A DNA stretch of 64,000 nucleotides from DASXMR01 sp036495525 (lineage in GTDB: Bacteria; Actinomycetota; Actinomycetes; Streptosporangiales; Streptosporangiaceae). Shown here in pieces: positions 18,268-26,611 of this stretch. Made by a program: the position numbers and the translations under genes. The stretch's first letter is position 1, and each line of letters starts with the position of its first letter. Under the pieces are notes generated by a model. It saw only the letters and a list, made by a program, of their open reading frames with translations. It searched no databases and had not been told where the DNA came from. The stretch is taken from NCBI GenBank assembly GCA_036495525.1, contig DASXMR010000023.1, positions 124,001 to 188,000 on the forward strand, read 5' to 3'.

Positions 18268-19596
18268 ATGACACCAGCAGACAGCGGGCAGCCGCTCGGC
18301 GACGCGGGCGTCGCGGTCGAGGACAGCCCGCCGGCCGACGCATCGGAGCAGCAGCGCCAGATCGCGCAGGCCGGCGCGCCTGAGCTGATCGCCGACTCGG
18401 TTGGCGAGTACGCCAGGATCTGGTTCCTGCGGCTGCGCGGCGGCGAGAGCGGGGCGCTGCCGGTCGTGCTCGGCCTGATCGCGATCGTCATCTTCTTCCA
18501 GGTCGAGAACTCCAAGTTCCTCTCGCCGACCAACCTGGTCAACCTGATCGTGCTCGCGGCCGCGATCATCCTGCTCGGCATGGCCGAGGTGTTCGTGCTG
18601 CTGCTCGGCGAGATCGACCTGTCGGTCGGCTTCAACGGCATCATCGGCGGCGTCATCACCCTGTGGGCCGCCTACACGCTGCCCTGGTGGATCGCCGTGC
18701 TGCTCGGCCTGGCCGCCAGCGCGTTCATCGGCTTCGTCCAGGGCATCATCACCACCGGCCTCGGCCTGCCCTCGTTCGTCGTCACGCTGGCCGGCCTGCT
18801 CGGGCTGAACGGCCTGCTGATCATCCTGGTGCAGCACACCGGGCACGGCGCCGGCGGCTCTATCTCCAACCCGAGCAACATCATCTTCGACCTGACGGCC
18901 GGCTCGCTGAGCCCGCTGGCCGGCTGGATCGTGCTGGTCGTCCTCGTCGTGCTGGCGGGCGTGTTCATGATCCTCAAGGACCGCCGCCGGCTGGCCAGCG
19001 GGCTAGTCGCCCCGCCGCTCGGCGTCACCCTGCTGAAGATCGGGGTGATGGCCGCGGCCGGCATCGTGGTGGTGCTGATCGGCAATGCCAACCGTGGCCT
19101 CGGCCTGGTGACGCTCAAGGGCGTGCCCTGGGTGGTGCCCGTTGTGCTCGGCGTGCTGCTGCTGTACACGGTGCTCACCTCGCGCACCAGGTTCGGCCGC
19201 TACCTGTACGCGATCGGCGGCAACGCCGAGGCGGCGAGGCGGGCCGGAGTGAACCTGATGCGGGTGCGGACGCTCGCTTTCACGCTGTGCGGGCTGACCG
19301 CCGCGATGGGCGGCATCATGCTGGCCTCGCAGCTCGACTCGCTCGGCAGTGACCTCAACGGCGGCCAGTACGTGCTGTTCGCCGTTGCGGCGGCGGTCAT
19401 CGGCGGGACGAACCTGTTCGGCGGCCGGGGCAAGATGATCCACGCGCTGCTCGGCGGCCTGGTCGTGGCCACCATTGACAGCGGCCTGTCGATCATCGGG
19501 CTGAGCGCGGCGGCGACCGACATCGTGACCGCGATCGTGCTGCTGGCCGCCGTGACCATCGACAAGCTCGCCAGGCGCAACCGCCCGGCCAGCTGA
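18268..19596 (+). CDS. Sugar ABC transporter permease (XylH/RbsC family)
   Basis: Membrane channel of the sugar importer. About ten hydrophobic segments are visible from residue 65 onward, with the family motif GEIDLSVG and the C-terminal GGxNLFGGRGKMIHALLGG region. The protein is 442 aa, longer than the usual 320-400 because of an acidic cytoplasmic N-terminal stretch of about 60 residues. It closes the cassette; 60 bp later the riboflavin leader begins. Confidence 0.93.
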   Translation: MTPADSGQPLGDAGVAVEDSPPADASEQQRQIAQAGAPELIADSVGEYARIWFLRLRGGESGALPVVLGLIAIVIFFQVENSKFLSPTNLVNLIVLAAAIILLGMAEVFVLLLGEIDLSVGFNGIIGGVITLWAAYTLPWWIAVLLGLAASAFIGFVQGIITTGLGLPSFVVTLAGLLGLNGLLIILVQHTGHGAGGSISNPSNIIFDLTAGSLSPLAGWIVLVVLVVLAGVFMILKDRRRLASGLVAPPLGVTLLKIGVMAAAGIVVVLIGNANRGLGLVTLKGVPWVVPVVLGVLLLYTVLTSRTRFGRYLYAIGGNAEAARRAGVNLMRVRTLAFTLCGLTAAMGGIMLASQLDSLGSDLNGGQYVLFAVAAAVIGGTNLFGGRGKMIHALLGGLVVATIDSGLSIIGLSAAATDIVTAIVLLAAVTIDKLARRNRPAS

Positions 19597-19656
19597 CCAC
19601 GCCGCGCGCCCGGCCGGCCGGAATAGCCGGTGTGGCACACTGGTTGGCAGAGAACA

Positions 19657-19783
19657 GCGTGCTCCGGGGTCGGTGAAACTCCGAACCGGCGGTGATAGTC
19701 CGCGACCCGGCCGAAGCCATCGGCCGGCTGACCCGGTGGAATTCCGGGACCGACGGTCAAAGTCCGGATGGGAGGCAGCACGC
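19657..19783 (+). ncRNA. FMN riboswitch (RFN element)
   Basis: The leader contains all conserved blocks of the FMN aptamer in order: the GGTCGGTGAAACTCCGAACC segment, CGGCGGTGATAGTCCGCGA, the variable arm ending GACCCGG, TGGAATTCCGGGACCGACGG, and CAAAGTCCGGATGGGAGG, closed by the pairing GCGTGC with GCACGC. Binding of FMN by this element lowers expression of riboflavin genes. It lies 93 bp upstream of ribE on the same strand. Confidence 0.96.
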
Positions 19784-19840
19784 GCGCGGCCGGCGGCCCT
19801 GACGGGCTGGCGGGCCGTGCTCGCGCACTCTGCGCGCTCC

Positions 19841-19871
19841 CCGGAGCTGCAACGGCTAGCTCCGGAGGAGG
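19841..19871 (+). promoter_or_regulatory. Hairpin masking the ribE ribosome-binding site (likely riboswitch expression platform)
   Basis: CCGGAGCT (19841-19848) and AGCTCCGG (19858-19865) form a perfect 8-bp stem with a 9-base loop. The 3' arm runs into the Shine-Dalgarno GGAGGAGG (19864-19871), which is 5 bases before the ribE GTG. No U-tract follows. This suggests translational rather than transcriptional control by the FMN riboswitch. Confidence 0.6.
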
Positions 19872-19876
19872 AATCG

Positions 19877-20518
19877 GTGTTCACCGGCATCGTCGAAGAA
19901 CTGGGCGAGGTCGTCGCCCTCGAGGATTCAGGCGGCTCGGCCCGGCTCACCGTCCGCGGCCCGCTGGTCACCGCTGACGCGTCCCGCGGCGACTCGATCG
20001 CCGTCAGCGGCGTGTGCCTGACCGTCACCGGCCTGCCGGGTGGCGGCAGCTTCACCGCCGACGTGATGGGCGAGACGCTGCGCCGCTCCGGCCTGGGCGC
20101 GCTCGGTCCCGGCAGCCTGGTCAACCTGGAACGGCCGATGCGGCTCGACGGCCGCCTGGGCGGGCACCTGGTGCAGGGCCACGCCGACGGCACCGGCACG
20201 ATCCTGGAGCGCAGGCCAGAGGGACCTTGGGAAGTCGTGCGGATCTCGGTCCCGGCGCCGCTGGCGAGGTTCGTGGTCGAGAAAGGCTCCGTGGCAATCG
20301 ACGGGGTGAGCCTGACCGTGTCAGCGCTCAGCGGGCTCGCGCCGCCGGGTGAGCCGTCCGCGGCCGATGCGGCCGGCTGGCTCGAGGTGAGCCTGATACC
20401 GGAGACGCTGGAGCGCACCACGCTGGGCGGCAAGCTGCCCGGCGAGGTGGTCAACCTGGAGGTAGACATGATCGGCAAGTACGTCGAGCGGCTGCTGGCG
20501 ACGGGGGCGCGGGCATGA
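19877..20518 (+). CDS. ribE: Riboflavin synthase, alpha chain type
   Basis: Converts two 6,7-dimethyl-8-ribityllumazine molecules to riboflavin and a pyrimidine product. The sequence starts MFTGIVEELGEV and has the usual two lumazine-binding repeats; the second begins near HADGTGTILERR. Motifs RGDSIAVSGVCLTV and GSVAIDGVSLTV (one in each repeat) are present. Length is 213 aa. The GTG start is fixed by GGAGGAGG at 19864-19871; the frame is open further upstream, but there it runs through the riboswitch. It overlaps ribBA by 4 bp. Confidence 0.96.
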   Translation: MFTGIVEELGEVVALEDSGGSARLTVRGPLVTADASRGDSIAVSGVCLTVTGLPGGGSFTADVMGETLRRSGLGALGPGSLVNLERPMRLDGRLGGHLVQGHADGTGTILERRPEGPWEVVRISVPAPLARFVVEKGSVAIDGVSLTVSALSGLAPPGEPSAADAAGWLEVSLIPETLERTTLGGKLPGEVVNLEVDMIGKYVERLLATGARA

Positions 20519-21852
20519 GCGCGGCGGCCGGCCAGCAGGCAGACGGGGTCACGCTCGACGACGTGCCGCGCGCCGTCGCGGAGATAGCCGCAGGCCGCCC
20601 GGTGGTGGTGGTCGACGACGCCGACCGGGAGAACGAGGGTGACATCATCTTCGCCGCGAGCAAGGCCACCCCCGAGCTGCTCGCGTTTACCATCCGGCAC
20701 ACAAGCGGGGTGATCTGCGTGCCGATGCCCGGTGCCGAGCTTGACCGGCTGCAGCTGCCGCTGATGACGGCGCAGAACAAGGAGCGGATGCGCACCGCGT
20801 TCACCGTCAGCGTCGATGCCCGCGACGGCGTGACCACCGGGATCTCGGCTGCTGACCGGGCGAAGACCGTGCGCACCCTGGTGGACTCGGCCACCGAGCC
20901 GTACGAGCTGGTCCGGCCGGGACACATCTTTCCGCTGCGTTACGCCGAGGGCGGCGTGCTGCGCCGGCCCGGCCACACTGAGGCAGCGGTCGACCTGGTC
21001 ACGCTCGCCGGCCTGCCGCCGGCCGGCGTGCTCGCCGAGGTGGTCAACGACGACGGGACGATGGCCAGGCTGCCGGCCCTGCGCGAGTTCGCTGACCGGC
21101 ATGGCCTGGCGCTGATATCCATCGCCCAGCTGATCGAGTACCGCCGGCATCACGAGCGAATGGTCAGCCGGGTGGTCGAGACCAGGGTGCCCAACCAGTA
21201 CGGGGACTGGCGCGCGATCGGCTACCTCAGCTCGGTCGACGGGACCGAGCACCTGGCCCTGGTACTCGGCGACCTGACCGGCCAGGACGGTGCGGACGGT
21301 CAGCATGCCGCTGACGTGCTGGTGCGGATGCACTCGGAGTGCCTGACCGGCGACGTGTTCGGCTCCCGGCGCTGCGACTGCGGCGCGCAGCTGCAGGCCG
21401 CGATGGCGGCGATCGCCGCCGAGGGCCGCGGCGTCGTGCTCTACCTGCGCGGTCACGAGGGCCGTGGGATCGGGCTGCTCAGCAAGCTGCGCGCTTACCA
21501 GTTGCAGGACGGCGGCGCCGACACTGTCGACGCGAACACCGAGCTCGGCCTGCCGGTCGACGCGCGCGAGTACTCCACGGGCGCGCAAATGCTCGCCGAC
21601 CTGGGGGTGTCGTCGCTGCGGCTGCTGACCAACAACCCGGCCAAGCTGAGCGGGCTGGCCTCCTTCGGCATCAAGGTCAGCGGCCGGGTGCCGATGCCGG
21701 CCGCGGCGACCGCCGACAACCTGCGCTACCTGGTCGCCAAGCGGGACAGGCTCGGTCATCAGATCGAGAACCTGCCGATCTCGCCGGCCGCCGCCGAGCC
21801 GGCCGCCACCGCGGCGGCGAAGCAGAGCGCCCAGGCGGCGGAAGCGTCGTGA
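20515..21852 (+). CDS. ribBA: Bifunctional 3,4-dihydroxy-2-butanone-4-phosphate synthase / GTP cyclohydrolase II
   Basis: Supplies both precursors of riboflavin. The N-terminal domain (residues about 15-215) shows DDADRENEGDIIFAA and RRPGHTEAAVDLVTLAG of butanone phosphate synthase. The C-terminal domain (about 220-420) shows the GTP cyclohydrolase II zinc site SECLTGDVFGSRRCDCGAQL and the HEGRGIGLLSKLRAY motif. Both sets of catalytic residues are intact. The Ala-rich tail of about 25 residues is unremarkable. It overlaps ribE and ribH by 4 bp each, consistent with translational coupling. Confidence 0.97.
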   Translation: MSAAAGQQADGVTLDDVPRAVAEIAAGRPVVVVDDADRENEGDIIFAASKATPELLAFTIRHTSGVICVPMPGAELDRLQLPLMTAQNKERMRTAFTVSVDARDGVTTGISAADRAKTVRTLVDSATEPYELVRPGHIFPLRYAEGGVLRRPGHTEAAVDLVTLAGLPPAGVLAEVVNDDGTMARLPALREFADRHGLALISIAQLIEYRRHHERMVSRVVETRVPNQYGDWRAIGYLSSVDGTEHLALVLGDLTGQDGADGQHAADVLVRMHSECLTGDVFGSRRCDCGAQLQAAMAAIAAEGRGVVLYLRGHEGRGIGLLSKLRAYQLQDGGADTVDANTELGLPVDAREYSTGAQMLADLGVSSLRLLTNNPAKLSGLASFGIKVSGRVPMPAAATADNLRYLVAKRDRLGHQIENLPISPAAAEPAATAAAKQSAQAAEAS

Positions 21853-22325
21853 GCGGCGAGGGCAGGCCGGCCGGCGAGACGGTCGATGCGGCCGGCCTGA
21901 CCCTCGGCATCGCCGCGACCAGATGGCACGCCGAGGTGACCGACCTGCTGGTGCAGCGGGCCGCCGCGGCCGCCGCCGCGTGCGGCATCAGTGCGCCGCG
22001 GCTGGTCAGGGTGCCAGGTGCGGTTGAGCTGCCGGTCGTCGCCGCCGAGCTGGCCAGCGGGCACGACGCGGTCGCCTGCCTCGGCACGGTGATCCGCGGC
22101 GGCACGCCGCACTTCGAGTACGTCTGCCAGGCGGTCACCTACGGCCTGGCCAGGGTCGCGCTTGACAGCAGCACGCCCGTCGGCAATGGAGTGCTGACGT
22201 GCGACACGCTGCAGCAGGCCATCGACAGGTCGGGGGCCGAGGGCAGCATCGAGGACAAAGGCTGGGATGCCGTGCTGGCCGCGCTGCAGACGGCTCTTGT
22301 GCTGCGCTCGCTGCGCACAGCCTGA
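21849..22325 (+). CDS. ribH: 6,7-dimethyl-8-ribityllumazine synthase
   Basis: Condenses the butanone phosphate and the pyrimidine precursor to the lumazine that ribE uses. Visible motifs are VRVPGAVELPVVA, GTVIRGGTPHFEYV (with the catalytic His) and NGVLTCDTLQQA. Length is 158 aa. The GTG start overlaps the ribBA stop (GTGA). It is the last gene of the rib operon; ribD, needed for the pathway, is not in this window, and hisE/hisG do not follow as they do in Streptomyces. Confidence 0.96.
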   Translation: MSGEGRPAGETVDAAGLTLGIAATRWHAEVTDLLVQRAAAAAAACGISAPRLVRVPGAVELPVVAAELASGHDAVACLGTVIRGGTPHFEYVCQAVTYGLARVALDSSTPVGNGVLTCDTLQQAIDRSGAEGSIEDKGWDAVLAALQTALVLRSLRTA

Positions 22326-22340
22326 CTGTCGGGAGCGGGG

Positions 22341-22802
22341 CTATTGTTCCAGGTAGGAGGCTAGTTTCGTCAGGGACGACGCGAGCCCTGCTGCGTGGTC
22401 AAGCGCCGAGATGCCGTCGGGGACGTGCCGGGCAACGATACTGACGCGCGTGCCAGCATCAGCAGCGGCGACTTCCCAGGTCATGATCATCGTGCCGGCG
22501 TAGCCGGGGTCATCGGAGACGAAGTCCACCGCCTGCACGACCCGCTCGCCTGGGACGATCTCGAGGAAGCGTGCCTCGACGATGTCCGAATCCGCGGTCG
22601 CCTTGCCTGGTGCTCCTGATGCATCGGAGTAGGTCAGCACCATCCGGTACGACCCGCCAGGCCGGGCGTCGAAGCGATCGAACCTGCCCGTCATCCCGCC
22701 AGGGGGCAGCCATGCCAGCAGCGCCCCTGGATCGGTCAGCGCGGCCCAGGCATGCTCGGGCGGCGCGGCGATCACCAGTGACGCGCTGTCCGTACGCGGC
22801 AT
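22341..22802 (-). CDS. SRPBCC (START-like, AHSA1-type) domain protein
   Basis: A 153-aa protein with the Bet v1/AHSA1 pattern: SLVIAAPPEHAWAALTDPGALLAWLPP, then RFDARPGGSYRMVLTY, FLEIVPGERVVQAVDF and a long C-terminal helix. Such proteins bind hydrophobic ligands in a cavity; the ligand here is unknown. It ends 15 bp from ribH, converging with it, and lies 39 bp downstream of the iron transporter ATPase gene on the same strand, so it could be read from that operon. Confidence 0.9.
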   Translation of the reverse strand: MPRTDSASLVIAAPPEHAWAALTDPGALLAWLPPGGMTGRFDRFDARPGGSYRMVLTYSDASGAPGKATADSDIVEARFLEIVPGERVVQAVDFVSDDPGYAGTMIMTWEVAAADAGTRVSIVARHVPDGISALDHAAGLASSLTKLASYLEQ

Positions 22803-22841
22803 CCAGCGACCCTAGCACCGGCAGGTCTGGCTGGCGTGGCG

Positions 22842-23915
22842 TCAGCCGCGTGCCCAGGCCAGGACCGGGCCGCTGGCGGTGATGATGACGGGGGCGCCGG
22901 CCGGCAGCGGCTCGCTGCTGCCGGTCCTGACGATGATCTCGGGTGCCGGCGCCGTGGCGCCCTCGGGCCGCACCCGGACCACCGCGTCGTGGCCGTGATA
23001 GCCGTAGGCGACGACCCGCCCGGCCAGGCGGCCGGGCGCGGCGGCAGCTGAGCCGTTCCCGGCCGGGTGCAGCTCGAGCTGCTCGGGCCTGACCAGCACG
23101 GTGACCGGGCCCGCCGTCGCCGCGCGCGCGTGCGCGGCGTCAACTGGCAGGCTGCCGAGCACGGTAATGGCCAGGCCGTCGTCCAGCATCCCGTCGAGCA
23201 GGTTCGCGTCGCCGATGAACGCGGCAAGGTCGGCGTCGGCCGGCCGCGCGTACAGCTCGGCGGGCGGCGCGCACTGCGCGATCCGGCCGTCACGCAGCAC
23301 CGCCACCCGGTCGGCGGTCGACAGTGCCTCGTCCTGATCGTGGGTGACCAGTACAGCCGTGGTACCCGCGTCGGCGAAGATCCGCTGCACGTCGGCGCGC
23401 ACGCTGGCCCGCAGGTGCGCGTCCAGCGAGGCGAACGGCTCGTCCAGCAGCACCACGGCCGGCTCGACGGCCAGCGCCCTGGCCAGCGCGACGCGCTGCT
23501 GCTGCCCGCCGGACAGCTGATGCGGATAGCGCTTGCCGAGCCCGCCGAGGCCCACCGCCTCCAGCAGGGCGTCGGCGCGCCGCCCGCGCCGGTCCCTGGC
23601 CGGCAGCCCGAAAGCGACGTTGGCCGCGACCGTCAGGTGCGGAAACAGGCTGCCTTCCTGCGGCACGTAGCCAACCCGGCGCCGCTCCGGCGGGACGTGC
23701 ACGCCAGGGCCGTCGACCACGACCTCACCGATCGTCACCGTGCCGGCGTCGGCCTGCTCGAAGCCGGCCAGCAGCCGCAGCAGCGTGGTCTTGCCGCTGC
23801 CCGACGGCCCGAGGATGGCCGTCAGCGAGCCGGCCGGGACCTCCAGGTCCACTCCGGCCAGCACCGGATGGTCGCCGAAGGCCTTATACAGGCCACTGAC
23901 TGCCAGCTGCCTCAT
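22842..23915 (-). CDS. Iron(III)-type ABC transporter ATP-binding protein
   Basis: Energises the importer encoded by the two genes before it. It has Walker A GPSGSGKTT, Q-loop YVPQEG, signature LSGGQQQR, Walker B VVLLDEPFASLD and switch His in VTHD, then a TOBE domain (about residues 280-357). This is the FbpC/PotA type. The ATG at 23915 begins at MRQLAVSGLYKAFG; an upstream start would add residues lying in the permease gene's end. It lies 4 bases after the permease stop. Confidence 0.93.
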   Translation of the reverse strand: MRQLAVSGLYKAFGDHPVLAGVDLEVPAGSLTAILGPSGSGKTTLLRLLAGFEQADAGTVTIGEVVVDGPGVHVPPERRRVGYVPQEGSLFPHLTVAANVAFGLPARDRRGRRADALLEAVGLGGLGKRYPHQLSGGQQQRVALARALAVEPAVVLLDEPFASLDAHLRASVRADVQRIFADAGTTAVLVTHDQDEALSTADRVAVLRDGRIAQCAPPAELYARPADADLAAFIGDANLLDGMLDDGLAITVLGSLPVDAAHARAATAGPVTVLVRPEQLELHPAGNGSAAAAPGRLAGRVVAYGYHGHDAVVRVRPEGATAPAPEIIVRTGSSEPLPAGAPVIITASGPVLAWARG

Positions 23916-23919
23916 GTGC

Positions 23920-25527
23920 TTATCTTTGCGCCTGCGCGCTCCGGTCGAAAAACCGGCCGAGCACATAGCTCGGCACCGCTGCCACGGCGATCATCACCAG
24001 CGCGAAGGGCGCGGCCTGCCCGTACGACAGGTTCGACTCGTACACCCAGAACTGGGTGGCGAGGGTCTGCACGCCGGTCGGTATCAGCAGCAGCGTGGCC
24101 GTCAGCTCGGTCACGACGGACAGGAAGACCAGGCAGAACGCGGCCACCAGGCCGGGCCCGCACAGCCGCAGCGTGACCCGGCACAGCACCGCGAGCCGGT
24201 GCTGGCCAAGCGAGCGCGCCACCTCATCGAGGCTGGCCGGGGCGCGCGCCAGGCTTGCCTTGACGCCGACCAGCGCCAGCGGGAAGAACATCACCCCGTA
24301 GCAGGCGATCAGCAGCAGCGTGGTGCCGCTGAGCGAGAAGCCGGCGTAGCGGTCGGTGAAGTAAGACAACGCGAACGCGATCACCACGCCTGGCATGGCC
24401 AGCACCAGGTACGTGCTGCGCTCCAGGAAGATCCGCACCCGGCCGGTGCCGCGCACGGCCAGCAGCGCGACCGGGAATGCCAGTGCGGTCGCCACCGCGC
24501 CCGCCAGCGTGCCGTACAGCGCGGTGTGCGCGGCAGCCGACAGCAGCGACACCGTCGCCCCGCCGGTGACCGACGGCACCCCGCCCTGGATCATCCAGTA
24601 GACGCTGGCCCAGATCGGCACTCCGAGCGCGAGCAGCACCAGCGCGGTGAACCCGGCCAGCACCGGCCAGCGGGCCCGGCCGAGCCGGTGCGGCGGCGCC
24701 TGCCGCTGCGCCTGCGGGCCGGTCCTGCTGGCCCTGCCGCGGCCGCGCAGCAGCCCCTCGCCGGCCAGCACCACCAGGCTGAGCGCCACCAGGACCAGGG
24801 AAAGAGCGCAGGCGGCCGGCACGCTGAAGGACAGCCTGAACTCACTGAAGATCATCGTGGTGAAAGTCTGGTAGCTCAGGATCTCGAACGCGCCGTACTC
24901 GGCGAGCAGGACCAGCGCGACCAGCAGGCAGCCGCCGAGGATCGCGCCCCGCGCCTGACCGAGGGTGATCCGCAGGAACGTGCGCACCCGTCCGCTACCG
25001 AGGCTGCGCGCCACCTCCTCCTGGCCGGGATCGGTGCCGCGCAGGCTGGCCGCGACCGGCAGGTACACCAGCGGGTAGACGGCCAGGGTCATCACGATCA
25101 CCGCGCCGCGGAAGCCATGCACCCACGGCCACAGTGAGGCCCAGCCGAAGCTGACCACGAAGTCGGGGATGGCGAGCGGCACCACCACCAGCACCGCCCA
25201 GATCCGCCGGCCCGGCAGGTCGGTCCGCTCCACGCACCATGCCGCCGCGGTGCCGATGATCGCGCACAGCACCGTGACGACGGCCGTGAGCCGCACCGTG
25301 TTCCACAGCAGCTCGGCGGTCAGCCGCCGGAAGAGCAGGTGCAGTACCTCGCCGGTGCCAGCCCCGTGGGCCTCGATCAGCAGGAACGCCAGCGGGACCG
25401 CCAGCAGCGCGGCGACCAGGAAACTGATCGCCAGCAGCGTGACCGGCGGCCGGGCACGGCGCGCGGGGACCGCGGCCGGCCGTATCGCCGGCCGGCCCGG
25501 CCTGGTCAGGGTGCCGGGCGCGGTCAC
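23920..25527 (-). CDS. Iron(III)-type ABC transporter permease, fused double unit (FbpB family)
   Basis: Membrane part of the iron importer. The 535 aa hold about twelve hydrophobic segments and two copies of the binding-protein-dependent permease loop (EEVARSLGSGRVRTFLRITLGQ in the first half and DEVARSLGQHRLAVLCRVTLR in the second), as in FbpB. A basic Pro/Arg-rich start of about 25 residues precedes the first segment. It starts 22 bp after the binding protein ends and is followed at once by the ATPase. Confidence 0.94.
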   Translation of the reverse strand: MTAPGTLTRPGRPAIRPAAVPARRARPPVTLLAISFLVAALLAVPLAFLLIEAHGAGTGEVLHLLFRRLTAELLWNTVRLTAVVTVLCAIIGTAAAWCVERTDLPGRRIWAVLVVVPLAIPDFVVSFGWASLWPWVHGFRGAVIVMTLAVYPLVYLPVAASLRGTDPGQEEVARSLGSGRVRTFLRITLGQARGAILGGCLLVALVLLAEYGAFEILSYQTFTTMIFSEFRLSFSVPAACALSLVLVALSLVVLAGEGLLRGRGRASRTGPQAQRQAPPHRLGRARWPVLAGFTALVLLALGVPIWASVYWMIQGGVPSVTGGATVSLLSAAAHTALYGTLAGAVATALAFPVALLAVRGTGRVRIFLERSTYLVLAMPGVVIAFALSYFTDRYAGFSLSGTTLLLIACYGVMFFPLALVGVKASLARAPASLDEVARSLGQHRLAVLCRVTLRLCGPGLVAAFCLVFLSVVTELTATLLLIPTGVQTLATQFWVYESNLSYGQAAPFALVMIAVAAVPSYVLGRFFDRSAQAQR

Positions 25528-25549
25528 CGGCGTCCCCGCACTAGCGGCC

Positions 25550-26611
25550 TCACAGCAGTCCGGCCTCCCGCATCACGGCGATCGCGGCTGAGCCGTCGCC
25601 CAGGTCGGTCGGCGTGATCGAGCTGGGCTGCAGCTGGGCGAGCGGCGTCTCCGGCGCCTGGGTGGTCACGCCGGATGCGATCGGGTACTCGAAGCTGAGC
25701 GACTTCGACGGGCTGGCCAGGATCTCCTGGCCCTGCTTGCTGACCAGGAACGCGACGAGCCTTTGCGCCGCTGCCTGATGCTGGCTCGCCCTGAGCACGG
25801 CGGCTCCGGAGACGTCGATCACGTAGCCGGGGTCGTGCGGGGCCAGGTGCGCGATCTTGGCGTGCGTCTTCGCCGGCCCGATCTCCGCCATCATCCGGTA
25901 GTAGTAGTACTGGTTGACCAGGCCGAACGCGGCCAGCCCGCGGTTCACATCAGAGGCGACGGTCTCGTTGTCCGGGTAGAGGTGGCCCGCGGCGTTGGAC
26001 TTGATGGCCTTCAGCCAGGTGATCGTTGCCGCCTGTCCGTACGCGCGCAGGTAACCGGTCACGATCGGCTGGAAGTCGGTCTCCTGCGGCGCGATGGCGA
26101 GCTTGCCCTTAAACGTGGCGTCAGCCAGCTGGCTGACGTGCTGCGGCAGCTGGGCGGCGGAGATCAGGCTCGGGTTGTAGATCAGCACGCTGGTCCTGGC
26201 CGAGACGCCGACCCAGTCGCTCTGCGGCGAGTCGTACTTCGCCGGGCTCCTGGACAGCGTCGACTGCGGCAGCCTGGCCAGCAGTCCCTTGTCCTGCAGG
26301 CTCTCCAGCGGCGGCGTGTTCTCGGTGAAGAACACGTCAGGGCTGGTGTGCGGGCCCTGCAGCGCTATCTGGTCGGCGAGCACGTCCTCGTCGTCGGAGC
26401 GGACGTTCACCTTGATGCCGGTGGCCTTCTCGAACGCCGAGACCAGCTGGTTGGTGGTCTGCTCGTGCTGGCCGCTGTACAGCGTGATGGTCTGCCCGCC
26501 GGCGGACGGGTCTGCCCCAGCGGCCCCGCCGCAGGCCGCGAGCAGCCCGCACAGCGCCAGGCCAGCAGTTATCGCTGCTCCCCGTCGCCTCACGCGGCGG
26601 CCCCCGGACAC
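25550..26611 (-). CDS. Iron(III)-binding lipoprotein of ABC transporter (FbpA/FutA-like)
   Basis: Captures iron outside the membrane. A lipoprotein signal ends at LLAACGG, and the mature part begins TITLYSGQHEQTT, typical of FbpA. NQYYYYRM supplies the tyrosine cluster used to bind Fe3+ in this family, and PQETDFQP is the usual mid-domain motif. Length is 353 aa. The GTG start lies inside the 3' end of the upstream small lipoprotein gene (22-bp overlap). The IdeR/DtxR box before that gene supports iron as the substrate. Confidence 0.93.
   Translation of the reverse strand: MSGGRRVRRRGAAITAGLALCGLLAACGGAAGADPSAGGQTITLYSGQHEQTTNQLVSAFEKATGIKVNVRSDDEDVLADQIALQGPHTSPDVFFTENTPPLESLQDKGLLARLPQSTLSRSPAKYDSPQSDWVGVSARTSVLIYNPSLISAAQLPQHVSQLADATFKGKLAIAPQETDFQPIVTGYLRAYGQAATITWLKAIKSNAAGHLYPDNETVASDVNRGLAAFGLVNQYYYYRMMAEIGPAKTHAKIAHLAPHDPGYVIDVSGAAVLRASQHQAAAQRLVAFLVSKQGQEILASPSKSLSFEYPIASGVTTQAPETPLAQLQPSSITPTDLGDGSAAIAVMREAGLL

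Noticed and set aside
19003..21759. Open frame of 918 codons on the minus strand
   Set aside because: It runs against the sugar permease, the FMN riboswitch, ribE and ribBA, all of which are certain; no domain is seen in its product.
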